Below, piece after piece: positions 1 to 8,783 of a stretch of DNA of 38,218 nt. The stretch covers positions 1 through 38,218 of the forward strand of contig NZ_QWKY01000031.1 of assembly GCF_003574035.1 (NCBI RefSeq), read 5' to 3'. Every line of letters begins with the position of its first letter. The first letter of the stretch is position 1. The notes beneath the pieces are model-generated. The model had not been told where the DNA came from, ran no database searches, and was given only the letters and a program-made list of their open reading frames with translations. This DNA comes from Meiothermus hypogaeus (lineage in GTDB: Bacteria; Deinococcota; Deinococci; Deinococcales; Thermaceae). The position numbers and the translations under genes are program-made.

Positions 1-54
1 GCCGCCACATTCGACTTTCACACTTCCGCAGTTCTGGCAAGCTACACTATCTTT

Positions 55-94
55 GGGCTTCTCTGGGTTATTCACAAATCCAGTTTAGAAGCCC
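55..94 (+). other. Long imperfect hairpin upstream of uvrA
   Basis: GGGCTTCT (55-62) is perfectly complementary to AGAAGCCC (87-94). Inside it, CTGGGTT pairs with AATCCAG with one wobble, giving about 15 base pairs around a short loop. It may end a gene lying left of the window. The downstream T-run (115-120) is too far away for a classical intrinsic terminator, so the role is uncertain. Confidence 0.45.
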
Positions 95-143
95 CTTCCT
101 TTGCTCAACCGAATTTTTTATATGACTCATGTGGTGTATGTTA

Positions 144-173
144 TTTACATAACCTAGGGGTGGGTGTTATAGT
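144..173 (+). promoter_or_regulatory. uvrA promoter, leaderless type
   Basis: TTTACA (144-149), an 18-bp spacer and TATAGT (168-173) form a near-consensus housekeeping promoter. The uvrA ATG begins six bases after the -10 box, where transcription should start, so the mRNA would have essentially no leader. The AGGGG at 156-160 is about 19 bases from the ATG and would lie outside such a transcript. Confidence 0.7.
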
Positions 174-179
174 GCTCGG

Positions 180-3119
180 ATGGACAGGATTATCGTCCGG
201 GGAGCCAAAGAGCACAACCTGAAGAACATTACCGTTGAACTGCCCCGGGGGCAGTTCATCGTCATTACGGGGGTCTCGGGCTCGGGCAAGAGCACTTTGG
301 CCTTCGACACCATTTACGCCGAAGGGCAGCGCCGCTATGTGGAGAGCTTGTCGTCGTATGCGAGGCAGTTTTTGGGAGTGATGGAAAAGCCCGACGTGGA
401 GAGCATTGAGGGGCTTTCGCCGGCCATTTCCATTGACCAGAAGACCACCTCGCATAACCCGCGCTCCACGGTGGGTACGGTCACCGAGGTACACGACTAC
501 CTGCGCCTCCTGTTTGCCCGTGTCGGCACCGCCTACTGCCCCCACTGCGGGCGGCCCATCGAGCGGCAGTCGGCCTCGGAGATTACCGACCGGCTCTTCC
601 GCCAGCCCGAGGGCACCAAGGCTATCCTGATGGCCCCGGTGGTGCGGGGGCGCAAGGGCGAGTACCGCAAAGAGTTCCAGCAACTGCAAAAAGAGGGCTA
701 TGCGCGGGTGCGGGTAGACGGGGTGATCTATACCCTGGAAGAAGCCCTGGGGCTGCGGCTGGAGAAGTACGAGAAGCACGACATTGACCTGGTGGTAGAC
801 CGGGTGGTCTTGAAGCCGGAGGAACGTGCCCGCATCGCCGAGTCGGTGGAGCTGGCGCTGTTGCGGGGTGAGGGGCTGATGCGGGTTTTGTACCCCGATA
901 CGGGCAAAGAAGAGCTTTTCTCGGAAAAGTTTGCCTGCCCAGAGCACGGAAGCGTGCTGGAGGAGTTGGAGCCCCGCATCTTTTCCTTCAATGCCCCTTA
1001 CGGGGCCTGCCCGGACTGCTCGGGCCTGGGCTATAACCAGGTCTTCGACCCCGAGCTGGTGGTGAACCCTGAGCTGTCGCTGGCCGAGGGGGCCATCATC
1101 CCCTGGAGCAAGGGCCGCGACAACGGCAAGGGCTACCTGTGGGATCGGCTGCGGGCGCTCTCGGAGCACCTGGGCTTTGACATGAAGACCCCTTTCAAAC
1201 AACTTTCTTCGGAGGCCCAGCACGCTGTGCTGTACGGCCTGCCTGAGCCTTTCGAGGTGGTCTTCCGGCGCAACGGGCGCGAGACCATGCGCTTTATGGT
1301 GAGCTATGAGGGTGTCATTCCCTGGCTCGAGGGCCGCTACAACGAGACCGAGTCCGAAGGGCTGCGCGAGGCCCTGGAAGCCTACATGACCCTCAAGGCC
1401 TGCCCGGCCTGTGGGGGAACCCGATACAAGCGCGAGGTGCTCTCGGTGCGGGTGGGGCAGTTTAACATTGCCGAAGTTTCAAACCTGCCGGTGCGCGAGG
1501 CCAAGCAGTTCTTCCAGGCGGTGGCCCACAACAACCTGATGGAGGTGGGAGAGAAGCTTAAGCCCTTTCGCATCCCCCTCGAGGGCCTGGCCGAGCCCCT
1601 CGAGTACCGCAACCTGAACGAGTTCCAGATGCAGGTGGCTGCCCCCATCTGGCGCGAGATTTACAGCCGCCTGGGCTTTCTGGAGGATGTGGGCCTGGAC
1701 TACCTGACCCTCGACCGCGCGGCCAACACCCTCTCGGGCGGCGAGGCCCAGCGTATTCGACTGGCTACCCAGGTGGGCTCGGGCCTGACCGGGGTGCTCT
1801 ATGTACTGGACGAGCCTTCCATCGGGCTGCACCCCCGCGATAACCAGCGTCTGCTCTCCACCCTCAAAAAGCTGCGCGACCTGGGCAACACCCTGCTGGT
1901 GGTGGAGCACGACGAAGAAACCATGCGCGAGGCCGACTGGATTGTGGATATGGGGCCGGGGGCCGGGGTGCACGGGGGCGAGGTGGTGGCCGAGGGCACC
2001 CTGGATGAAATTGTGAATCACCCCAAGAGCCTGACCGGGGCCTACCTGCGGGGCAGCAAGCACATCCCGGTGCCCAGGGCCCGCCGAAAAGGCAACGGCA
2101 AATGGCTGGTGGTGAAGGGGGCCCGCGAGCACAACCTGAAAGGCGTTAACCTGAAAATCCCCCTGGGTAAGTTCGTGGCCATTACCGGGCCGTCTGGGTC
2201 GGGGAAATCTACCCTCGTTCACGACATCCTTTATGCCGCGCTGGCTCGAGACCTGATGCGGGCCAAGGCCATTCCGGGCCGCTTCGAGGGCCTCGAGGGC
2301 ATCGAACACCTGGACAAGGTCATCGAGATTGACCAGTCGCCCATTGGCCGCACCCCCCGCTCCAACCCCGCTACCTATACCGGCATCTTCGACGAAATTC
2401 GCGATCTCTTCTCCAAGACCCCCGAAGCCCGCAAGCGCGGTTACGAGGCCGGGCGCTTCAGTTTCAACGTCAAGGGAGGGCGCTGCGAGGCCTGCAGCGG
2501 CGACGGCACCAAAAAGATCGAAATGCTGTTCCTGCCCGACCTTTACGTGCAGTGCGAGGTCTGCAAAGGCAAGCGCTACAACAAAGAAACCCTGGAAGTG
2601 AAGCTCCGTGGTAAAAACATCGCCGACGTGCTGGACATGACCGTAGAGGAGGCGCTGGTCTTCTTTGAGAACATCCCTACCATTGCCCGCAAGCTGCAAC
2701 TGATGGTGGACGTAGGCCTGGGCTACATGAAGCTGGGCCAGCCCTCGCCCACGCTCTCGGGCGGCGAGGCCCAGCGTATCAAACTCTCCACCGAGCTCGG
2801 CCGCCGCTCCACCGGGCGCACCCTGTACATCCTGGACGAGCCCACTACCGGCCTGCACTTCGAGGACACCGCCAAGCTGCTCTCCGTCCTGCACCGCCTG
2901 GTCGATGGGGGCAATACCGTGGTGGTGATCGAGCACAACATGGATGTGGTCAAGACCGCTGACTGGGTAGTTGACCTGGGCCCCGAAGGCGGCGCACGGG
3001 GTGGCCAGATTGTGGCCGAAGGCACCCCCGAGGAGGTAGCCCGCACTTCCAGCCCCACCGGGGCTTTCCTGGCCCGGATTCCCGAGATCGGGCAGAAGGT
3101 GGGCGTAGCGGCGGACTAA
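180..3119 (+). CDS. uvrA: Excinuclease ABC subunit A (UvrA)
   Basis: This is the damage-recognition ATPase of nucleotide excision repair; as a dimer it scans DNA with UvrB and loads it at lesions in the cytoplasm. The 979 residues are normal for UvrA. Two ABC cassettes are visible: Walker [10 protein letters not shown] near residue 31 and GPSGSGKST in the second half, each followed by an LSGGEAQRI signature and an LDEPS or LDEPT Walker B. Cysteine pairs ([22 protein letters not shown] with CEVC) mark the zinc modules that bind DNA. The ATG at 180 is chosen because [17 protein letters not shown] is the canonical N-terminus and because the -10 box sits six bases before it. It stands alone; the next gene is about 250 bp downstream with its own ribosome site. 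Nothing looks damaged. Confidence 0.98.
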   Translation: MDRIIVRGAKEHNLKNITVELPRGQFIVITGVSGSGKSTLAFDTIYAEGQRRYVESLSSYARQFLGVMEKPDVESIEGLSPAISIDQKTTSHNPRSTVGTVTEVHDYLRLLFARVGTAYCPHCGRPIERQSASEITDRLFRQPEGTKAILMAPVVRGRKGEYRKEFQQLQKEGYARVRVDGVIYTLEEALGLRLEKYEKHDIDLVVDRVVLKPEERARIAESVELALLRGEGLMRVLYPDTGKEELFSEKFACPEHGSVLEELEPRIFSFNAPYGACPDCSGLGYNQVFDPELVVNPELSLAEGAIIPWSKGRDNGKGYLWDRLRALSEHLGFDMKTPFKQLSSEAQHAVLYGLPEPFEVVFRRNGRETMRFMVSYEGVIPWLEGRYNETESEGLREALEAYMTLKACPACGGTRYKREVLSVRVGQFNIAEVSNLPVREAKQFFQAVAHNNLMEVGEKLKPFRIPLEGLAEPLEYRNLNEFQMQVAAPIWREIYSRLGFLEDVGLDYLTLDRAANTLSGGEAQRIRLATQVGSGLTGVLYVLDEPSIGLHPRDNQRLLSTLKKLRDLGNTLLVVEHDEETMREADWIVDMGPGAGVHGGEVVAEGTLDEIVNHPKSLTGAYLRGSKHIPVPRARRKGNGKWLVVKGAREHNLKGVNLKIPLGKFVAITGPSGSGKSTLVHDILYAALARDLMRAKAIPGRFEGLEGIEHLDKVIEIDQSPIGRTPRSNPATYTGIFDEIRDLFSKTPEARKRGYEAGRFSFNVKGGRCEACSGDGTKKIEMLFLPDLYVQCEVCKGKRYNKETLEVKLRGKNIADVLDMTVEEALVFFENIPTIARKLQLMVDVGLGYMKLGQPSPTLSGGEAQRIKLSTELGRRSTGRTLYILDEPTTGLHFEDTAKLLSVLHRLVDGGNTVVVIEHNMDVVKTADWVVDLGPEGGARGGQIVAEGTPEEVARTSSPTGAFLARIPEIGQKVGVAAD

Positions 3120-3365
3120 AACTTGTCTATAGCACCAAGGGCCTCCACGATTTATCGCGGTTCGCTCTATTTGTCACTGCAACCACCTGAATGTTGGATT
3201 ACTTCGTATTGGCTCGGAACGGTATGCATGGGATTTCATATCTAAAGAGCACATAACGCTGGTGTAACGGAAGCCCTGCTACCCTGGCGAAGCCTGCATA
3301 GTTCTGCTTAGCCCTGGCTCCTGCCGGGCGTCGTTGTGCTCGTGCAAGCCGAACAGGAGCATCCT
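3120..3365. other. Intergenic region between uvrA and the two-gene unit
   Basis: These 246 bases hold no convincing ORF and no clear uvrA terminator. TACCCT at 3280-3285 has the same sequence as the tRNA-Val -10 box and could serve the next gene, but I find no good -35 partner. AGGAG at 3355-3359 is the ribosome site of the gene starting at 3366. Confidence 0.4.
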
Positions 3366-3710
3366 ATGGCAAAGACCAAATCTCGGAAGAGTGTGCAGAG
3401 TCATTTCGACCAGTCCATTGCCCAGCTCAGCCCCAGCCTGCAACGGGAGATGCAGGAACTCCGCAAACAGGAGGCCAAAATCCTCAAACTGTTGAGCGAT
3501 CCCACAAAAGCCGAGCAATATCTGTCCAATCCGCTACAACTTTTGCAATCCGGAGGGATTCGGGTGCCCACCTTGCTCAAGCGGCGGTTGCAGCAGTTTG
3601 ACCCCAACCTGGCCCAGCATCTACAACGCCAAAGCTATGCCCTGCCCAACGGTCAGACCGTTACGGCCCGCATCCGGGTGCGCTTTACTCAGGGGCCCAA
3701 GGAGGGTTGA
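3366..3710 (+). CDS. Small helical protein of unknown function
   Basis: I do not recognise this 114-residue protein. It is very polar, with a predicted helical or coiled-coil stretch (about residues 15-40, LQREMQELRKQEAKIL) and then DPTKAEQYLSNPLQLLQSGG, which has the rhythm of nitrile-hydratase-type or Nif11-type leader domains (FL.DP...L...G). That resemblance is by pattern only. No signal peptide or membrane segment is seen. The ATG at 3366 is chosen because AGGAG ends six bases before it; an in-frame start at 3336 lacks such a site. The stop is one base from the ATG of the 781-residue protein, so the two are very probably co-translated partners. A chaperone, adaptor or neutralising role for this protein is only inference. 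Confidence 0.75.
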   Translation: MAKTKSRKSVQSHFDQSIAQLSPSLQREMQELRKQEAKILKLLSDPTKAEQYLSNPLQLLQSGGIRVPTLLKRRLQQFDPNLAQHLQRQSYALPNGQTVTARIRVRFTQGPKEG

Positions 3711-3711
3711 G

Positions 3712-6057
3712 ATGCCAGGTAATCAGACCCAGCGTTTTGATGCCGTGATGGAGTTTACCGAGCAAAGCGTCAACGATGTGATCTCGACTTTTTTTGACTC
3801 GGGCGGCCTGTTATCCAGTTTTTTGAATGCCGTGGGCCTGGGCTCGGCAGAAGGGGCTTTTTCGTTGGACATGCTGTTTGATCGGCCTAGCGATGTGCCG
3901 TTGCCTGCCGGGGCCAGCAATGTGATTGACCTGCGCTTTGATATTGGCGCGGATGGCAGCCTGGGGCAACTGCGGGCGGTGGTGGGGCTCAATATGAACC
4001 GCGTTGCCTCCAACGACTTTGATATTGCCGAGGTGGATTTTCGTAATCAGCTGCACTTTACAGGTTTTACTGCTGGTAGCATTCCTATTCCAGGGCTGCC
4101 CAATTTGTTTGCCAACTTCTTGCGCAACCAGGTAGGGGCCATTCCGCTTTTTCCGGTGCCGGTCAAGCGGGCGGCCACCGACCCAGCCGATTTGCCCACC
4201 CGGGGCGACATTCGCATTATTGACGACACCTCTGCTGCCGACCGCGACGCGCTGGCCATCATGCTGACATTTGCCGGAGGTAGTGTGGGCAATGCGGCGG
4301 GCCTGCAACACTTCATCAACCCTGGCGACACCGGGGCCATTGCCATTTTCTTCCGTTGGTTGGCGCGGATTCTCAGGCCCAGGGTGGCCAGCGCGCTCCA
4401 AACCGACCAAGCCAACTTTGACATCGGCGACGATTTTCTGCGGCTCAACCGCACCATCAAGGTTTCTGGGGGCGGCGAAACCGCCGACCTGACCAAACTC
4501 GAGCTGCGTCTGCGGAATGGCTTCATCGAGCTGAAGGGCGAAATTGCCAAGTCGGGCTTTTGCTACGATGCCACCGGCAAGATTGCAGGCCGTATTCGGG
4601 CCGAGGTGGTAGGCGGCGAACTGGTGTTCAAAGCCGAGATTGACGACCCTGATGTGGACATTGATATCCCCTGGTATTGCTGGCTGGGGGCAGCCGTGAT
4701 CGGGGCCATCGCTGGTGGGTTGGTGGGCGTGCTGGTGGGGGCCGTAGTGGGTGCGGTGGGTGGAGCCGTTGTGGGGGGTGTGGTAGGTGGTGTTGTGGTG
4801 GGGGGCATTGTGGGGGCCATCCTGATTGGCATCCTGGTGCCGGTGCTGCTGGCCATTGCCGAGAACGTGATCGAAACGACGGTGGAGGGCATTGCTGGGA
4901 ACCTGGCCGATAAGCTCCGACAAGACCTCCAGGTTCCCGCCATTGGCCTGAACCTGATCTTCCAGCGGGTTTTTATTGATGATGTAGCCATCAACTTTGA
5001 TGCCAGACCCATTGAGAAAGTACCGATTCGAGCCTCGGGGGTGCTCGAGGTGCGCAACGGGCAGTTGATTGACCTCGACAACGGCCAGGTGGGTTCGGAA
5101 AGCATGGGTAGTGCCGATCTGGAGTGGCGTGGTAGTGGTTTTGGTCGTCAGCTTCGCACCCGTTGTGGAGCGCGATTGGCCCGCACCGGCCTTCAGGATT
5201 TCGCCAGCATTTTGCGCTGGAAACTCTACCCCTTCCACTATGCGGATGCCACAGTTCCCTTGCACGAGTTAGCCATTCCATTGCCCTTCCCCGACCTGCC
5301 CTTTTTGCCGGAGTCGCAAAAATACCTCGAGACCCGCCTGGTCTATGCCCTCAAGACCGCCGAGGGCCGTTACAGCGTGGTGCAGGTGAGCGAGGTCTTC
5401 GATGATCGCATCCGCTTGCGCTACAAAACCTACGAAAAACCCATGCCCTCGGTGCAACTCTCTGGCGAGTTTGCCTGCGAAGGGTGGCAGCTTCCCGAGG
5501 TGGTCGCCGATCTAGAAAACATCCGCTTCGAGGCTACCCCACGCGCCAACCTGCGCTTTCAGCCATCCAAAACCCCTCACCCAGCCCTGGCGCGGCTGGG
5601 GCGTTGGAGAAGAACGGTGATTCGCCAGACCTCCCGAACCGGCCATTTCCGGGCCACAATAGAGAACTTTAGCGGAGCTCTTAGTTATCACTGGCACGTG
5701 GCCGGAACCGACCTGCTAAAAAAACAGGGTACTCTGGATATCGGTAACCAGAAAGCTACCTACCAGATAGACCAGGGCCACCTGATCCTGACCCTGCAAA
5801 ATCAGAAACTCCCCAGAGCCATGGAATTTCTGGTCAAGGTGACAGTGAACGACAAGGCTGGTAATGCTGTTAGCGCCTCCAAATGCGTCAAGTTTGCACC
5901 GTTTTGCAAAAGCGAGGTAGGGGTAATCCCGGTGTTTGATCTGCAACTAGACACTTTCCACCAGCACTTCTCGGTCGTGCGGCTGCCCCTGGCAACCCTC
6001 GAGCCCACCGGGAAACCTCCCAACAAGCAACCTCCCAGGAGTTTCAGCCGTAGATAA
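3712..6057 (+). CDS. Large protein with a glycine-zipper hydrophobic hairpin, possibly TULIP/P47-like
   Basis: This 781-residue protein has no certain family. Residues 1-320 are mostly amphipathic beta-like repeats. Residues about 325-382 are an uninterrupted run of Gly, Val, Ala and Ile with regular GxxxG spacing, long enough for two membrane-spanning helices, preceded by an acidic stretch and WYCW. Beta-rich sequence follows, and residues about 640-730 (from TGHFRATIENFSG to NAVSASKCVKF) look like an Ig/PKD-type module. There is no N-terminal signal peptide. The layout of two lipid-binding-like beta halves around a hydrophobic insertion recalls TULIP/P47-type or DUF2993-like proteins and pore formers, but this is pattern-level only. 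The start at 3712 follows GGAGGG and lies one base after the upstream stop. A strong terminator follows, so it ends a two-gene unit. Confidence 0.8.
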   Translation: MPGNQTQRFDAVMEFTEQSVNDVISTFFDSGGLLSSFLNAVGLGSAEGAFSLDMLFDRPSDVPLPAGASNVIDLRFDIGADGSLGQLRAVVGLNMNRVASNDFDIAEVDFRNQLHFTGFTAGSIPIPGLPNLFANFLRNQVGAIPLFPVPVKRAATDPADLPTRGDIRIIDDTSAADRDALAIMLTFAGGSVGNAAGLQHFINPGDTGAIAIFFRWLARILRPRVASALQTDQANFDIGDDFLRLNRTIKVSGGGETADLTKLELRLRNGFIELKGEIAKSGFCYDATGKIAGRIRAEVVGGELVFKAEIDDPDVDIDIPWYCWLGAAVIGAIAGGLVGVLVGAVVGAVGGAVVGGVVGGVVVGGIVGAILIGILVPVLLAIAENVIETTVEGIAGNLADKLRQDLQVPAIGLNLIFQRVFIDDVAINFDARPIEKVPIRASGVLEVRNGQLIDLDNGQVGSESMGSADLEWRGSGFGRQLRTRCGARLARTGLQDFASILRWKLYPFHYADATVPLHELAIPLPFPDLPFLPESQKYLETRLVYALKTAEGRYSVVQVSEVFDDRIRLRYKTYEKPMPSVQLSGEFACEGWQLPEVVADLENIRFEATPRANLRFQPSKTPHPALARLGRWRRTVIRQTSRTGHFRATIENFSGALSYHWHVAGTDLLKKQGTLDIGNQKATYQIDQGHLILTLQNQKLPRAMEFLVKVTVNDKAGNAVSASKCVKFAPFCKSEVGVIPVFDLQLDTFHQHFSVVRLPLATLEPTGKPPNKQPPRSFSRR

Positions 6058-6072
6058 AGTGCCTTCGCCCTG

Positions 6073-6112
6073 TCTCCCCCAACCGGATTTCCGGGTAGGG
6101 GAGATGTTTTTT
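6073..6112 (+). terminator. Intrinsic terminator of the two-gene unit
   Basis: TCTCCCC (6073-6079) pairs with GGGGAGA (6098-6104), with a further CCGG/CCGG pairing possible inside the loop, followed by a T-rich run at 6106-6112. It lies 16 bases after the stop of the 781-residue protein. Confidence 0.8.
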
Positions 6113-6145
6113 CACGCTAAAAGTATTGGCAGGTAGCAAAGAACT

Positions 6146-6766
6146 TCAGACCAACGGGGTGCTCAGACCGTAGGCTTCCAGCATGCGAAACATGAGCTCG
6201 CGGGCTTCTTCGTCCTCGGCGTAGTTGACGGTGTCGCTGGAAATCACCAGCACCGGCGAGAGGTCGTAGGCCCCAACCCAGGCTTCATAGAGGCGGTTGA
6301 GCGAGGCCAGGTACGCGGTGGGGATGGTCTGCTCGTAGGCCCGCCCCCGACGGGCAATGTGGGCTTGCAGGGTTTCGACCGAGGCCCGCACATAAATCAG
6401 CAGGTCGGGTTTGCGCAGGGCGGGCGCAATACCCTCGTAGAGGGCCAGGTAGGTCTGCCAGTCCCGCTCGGAGAGGTGGCCCTCGAGCCACAGGTTCTGG
6501 GCGAAGATAAAGGCGTCCTCGAAGATGGTGCGGTCCTGCACCACATGCTGGGCAGGGTTGATCTGCTCGAGGTGCTGCTTTAGCCGCTTGGCCAGGAAAA
6601 AAACCTGCGACTGAAAGGCCCAGCGCCCCATATGGGCGTAGAAGTCGGCCAGGTAGGGGTTCTCGTCCACGGCTTCGTAGACCGGCAAAAGCCCATAGCG
6701 CTCAGCCAGCAGTCCCGTCAGGGTAGACTTACCGGAGCCAATGTTGCCTGCAATTGCGATATACAT
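6146..6766 (-). CDS. Deoxynucleoside kinase, first of two paralogues
   Basis: This 206-residue enzyme phosphorylates a deoxynucleoside to its monophosphate in the salvage pathway. The P-loop GNIGSGKST is at residues 7-15, DENPYLADFY is the substrate-site region, and QDRTIFEDAFIF is the DRS/DRT-type motif; RRGRAYE is the arginine-rich lid. Length fits the bacterial dGK/dCK/dAK family. Its paralogue starts 64 bp upstream on the same strand and has the same plan, as with the paired dGK and dAK/dCK subunits of some Firmicutes. Which base each one uses cannot be read from sequence. No clear ribosome site precedes the ATG; the spacer is a GGGTC-rich low-complexity stretch. Confidence 0.9.
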   Translation of the reverse strand: MYIAIAGNIGSGKSTLTGLLAERYGLLPVYEAVDENPYLADFYAHMGRWAFQSQVFFLAKRLKQHLEQINPAQHVVQDRTIFEDAFIFAQNLWLEGHLSERDWQTYLALYEGIAPALRKPDLLIYVRASVETLQAHIARRGRAYEQTIPTAYLASLNRLYEAWVGAYDLSPVLVISSDTVNYAEDEEARELMFRMLEAYGLSTPLV

Positions 6767-6829
6767 GGGGGTTGAGGGTCAAGCGTCGGGGGTCTAGGGC
6801 CAAAAACCAGGCGGTCCTGGATACTAATT

Positions 6830-7486
6830 TCAAGAGCGCTCGAGACCCGCAGGGCTTGCGGCAGGGTCGGGATGCCCCGGATTGGCTGTCGGGATGCCCA
6901 GTCTCTCCTGTACGCGCCGCACCACCCAGTCCCGGTCGGCTTCGCGCTCGGCAAAGTCGAGCTCCTGGGTGTCCAGCACCCACAAGGGATGGGGGTAAGT
7001 GGCAAAGTGGCGCTCGTAGAACTCGCTCAAGCGGGCTAGGTACTCGGGCTCCATCTGCTTCTCGAAGACCCGCCCCCGGCGACGGATGCGCTCCAGTATG
7101 ACCGGCAGGGGGGCCCGCAGGTAGAGGGTCAGGTCGGGGGTGGGCAGCTTGGGCGAGAGGTGGGTGTAGAGGTCGTTGTACAGCTCCCACTCGGCCCCGC
7201 TCAAGTTCATGGCAGCAAAAATTGCGTCCTTGTCAAACAGGTAGTCGGCTACTACCCCTCGCGCAAACAGGCTGGGCTGCGAGAGGGGCAGCAGTTGCTT
7301 GTAGCGCGAGAGGAGGAAAAACACCTGCACCTTAAAGCCGTAGCGTACCGGGTCCTGATAGAACAGGGGTAAAAAAGGGTTCTCCTCCACCACCTCATGC
7401 AAACTCTCGGCCCCCAGCCGCTCGGCCAGCAGCCGGGCCAGGGTGGTTTTGCCCACCCCAATCACACCCTCGATAGCGATATACAT
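6830..7486 (-). CDS. Deoxynucleoside kinase, second paralogue
   Basis: This 218-residue kinase has P-loop GVIGVGKTT at residues 7-15, EENPFLPLFYQD, ADYLFDKDAIFA in place of the DRT motif of its neighbour, and RRRGRVFEKQM as the lid. It shares the fold and order of motifs with the gene at 6146-6766 but differs at the substrate-site residues, so the two probably divide the deoxynucleosides between them, possibly as a heterodimer (inference). The last 15 residues (NPGHPDPAASPAGLE) are Pro/Gly/Ala-rich and look like an added tail read from spacer-like DNA. Upstream, the minus strand reads CTATAG close to the ATG; a leaderless start is possible but the match is poor. Confidence 0.9.
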   Translation of the reverse strand: MYIAIEGVIGVGKTTLARLLAERLGAESLHEVVEENPFLPLFYQDPVRYGFKVQVFFLLSRYKQLLPLSQPSLFARGVVADYLFDKDAIFAAMNLSGAEWELYNDLYTHLSPKLPTPDLTLYLRAPLPVILERIRRRGRVFEKQMEPEYLARLSEFYERHFATYPHPLWVLDTQELDFAEREADRDWVVRRVQERLGIPTANPGHPDPAASPAGLERS

Positions 7487-7507
7487 CGTGCTATAGCGTC
7501 CAGGGTT

Positions 7508-7560
7508 GAGGGCCGAGTGTCAAGGGCCGTTTGTTTTCGAGCGCTTAACCCTCGGCCCTC
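7508..7560. repeat. Inverted GAGGGCCGAG repeat in the spacer
   Basis: GAGGGCCGAG (7508-7517) and CTCGGCCCTC (7551-7560) are perfect 10-bp arms around a 33-bp loop, between the kinase start and the htrA stop. The same GAGGGTC/GAGGGCC words recur at 6773-6800, suggesting a small degenerate spacer repeat. No T-run follows on the minus strand, so I do not call it a terminator. Confidence 0.45.
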
Positions 7561-7570
7561 GGCAGGCGCA

Positions 7571-8632
7571 TCAGCGTCTGGCAATCATGGTCAGGCTGAC
7601 GTCCAGCCGCCGTCCGTTGCGCCAGATGGTGAGGTTGACCCGGTCGCCCGGGCGGTATCGAGCGATGGTCTGGGTCACCTCGCTGGCATTGCGCACGGCG
7701 CGACCATTGACGGCCAGGACGATATCGCCCAGGCTGACCAGTTTGCCGCGCTGGTCACGCTGGGCTGGGCGCAGGCCGGCCCGTGCAGCGGGACCGCCGG
7801 GCTGCACCTTTTCAATCATGGCCCCGCGGGTCGAGAGCAGGCCCACCCGCCCCAGCAGGATGGGGTCGAGCTCGCCCAGGTCGAGCAGGGTAGCGCCCAG
7901 GTTGCCCCGCTGGGGCACCCCAAAGCGCTCGAGGTCGTTCACACTTTGCCGCACCAGGTCGCCCGGAATGGCCACCCCCACCCCGCCTACTCCGCTCAGG
8001 TCGCCCAGCGTGGCGTTGGCCACCCCCACCACCCGGCCTTGCAAATCCAGCACCGGCCCCCCCGAGTTGCCCTGCACGATGCGGGCATCGGTGAAAAGCA
8101 GGTCGCCAATTTCCGAGCCAATTTCGGGGTCGAGGTCGTTTTTCTCCGCAGCGGTGGGGCCGATTCCAGCCAGAATGCCGTAGGAGGACAGGTTGCGCTG
8201 TCCAAAGGGGCTGCCGATTACCACTAGGCCCATCCCCACCGGCAAATTTTGTGAACTGCCGAAGGAAAGCTGGGCCGGAGCCGTCACCCCCTGCACGGTC
8301 AGGATGGCGATATCAATGCCCTTGTCCACCGCAAACACCTGGGCCGGGAAGGAGCGCCCATCAAAGAGTTCCACGCTGATGTCGCGCAAGTCCTGCACCA
8401 CATGGTAGTTGGTGATGATGCGGCTGGGTGCATAAAAAAAGCCCGAGCCGTTGGTAGGCCCTTCGTTGCCGGTCTGGGGGTCGCGCAGGATGCCAAAAAT
8501 CTTGACCACGGCGGGTAAAGCCCGACGGATCACCTCCACCCGGGCTACCTCCTCGGGGGTGGTCAGGCGGGGTGCCTGGGCAAGAGCCGGGGTCAGGGCC
8601 AACAGGGTCAGGAGGGCTATCGTGCGCATCAT
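7571..8632 (-). CDS. Exported HtrA/DegP-type serine protease with PDZ domain
   Basis: This envelope quality-control protease degrades or refolds damaged exported proteins. The 353 residues begin with a clear signal peptide (RTIALLTLLALTPALAQA). The trypsin-like triad is His77 (TNYHVV), Asp107 (GIDIAIL) and Ser190 (QGNSGGPV). A single PDZ domain follows (about residues 240-350, with GDIVLAVNGRAV). The computed reading frame opens at a TTG at 8638, but ATG at 8632 is preferred: AAAGG lies seven bases before it and it leads straight into the signal peptide. The two kinase genes lie downstream on the same strand, separated by an inverted repeat, and need not be co-transcribed. Confidence 0.93.
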   Translation of the reverse strand: MMRTIALLTLLALTPALAQAPRLTTPEEVARVEVIRRALPAVVKIFGILRDPQTGNEGPTNGSGFFYAPSRIITNYHVVQDLRDISVELFDGRSFPAQVFAVDKGIDIAILTVQGVTAPAQLSFGSSQNLPVGMGLVVIGSPFGQRNLSSYGILAGIGPTAAEKNDLDPEIGSEIGDLLFTDARIVQGNSGGPVLDLQGRVVGVANATLGDLSGVGGVGVAIPGDLVRQSVNDLERFGVPQRGNLGATLLDLGELDPILLGRVGLLSTRGAMIEKVQPGGPAARAGLRPAQRDQRGKLVSLGDIVLAVNGRAVRNASEVTQTIARYRPGDRVNLTIWRNGRRLDVSLTMIARR

Positions 8633-8739
8633 CGGCAAACCTTTTTCATTCTCATATGCCGATGGTGAGTAATCAATAGCTATTCCTCAGAAACGCCCAA
8701 AGGGGGGGTTTTACTTCCTTGCAACAGGGTTTTGTGGAC

Positions 8740-8775
8740 AAAAAAGCGCCTTTGGGAGGTTCAAGAAACCTTAAT
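8740..8775 (-). terminator. Possible weak terminator after argS
   Basis: Read on the minus strand, AGGTT TCTTG AACCT forms a five-pair hairpin just after the argS stop, and a run of six T lies about a dozen bases further on. The stem is short and not adjacent to the T-run, so the call is weak. Confidence 0.35.
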
Positions 8776-8783
8776 CTGCCGGG

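Noticed and set aside
1479-2936. Long minus-strand reading frame opposite uvrA
   Set aside because: It lies wholly within uvrA, is a mirror of GC-rich codon use, and its product is His/Gly/Val-rich without domains.
4677-4860. Gly/Val-rich segment as a frameshift or repeat expansion artefact
   Set aside because: The frame is open on both sides, the flanking domains continue, and the repeats are imperfect at codon level.
3811-5265. Long minus-strand frame opposite the 781-aa protein
   Set aside because: Low-complexity Asn/His/Pro composition, no ribosome site, and full overlap with a gene that has a good start and terminator.
3366-6057. A botulinum-type OrfX/P47 toxin cluster
   Set aside because: Only architecture-level similarity is seen; the accompanying orfX, NTNH-like or toxin genes are absent.
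7397-8227. Plus-strand frame opposite htrA
   Set aside because: Antisense shadow; the protease with its full triad and signal peptide is on the other strand.
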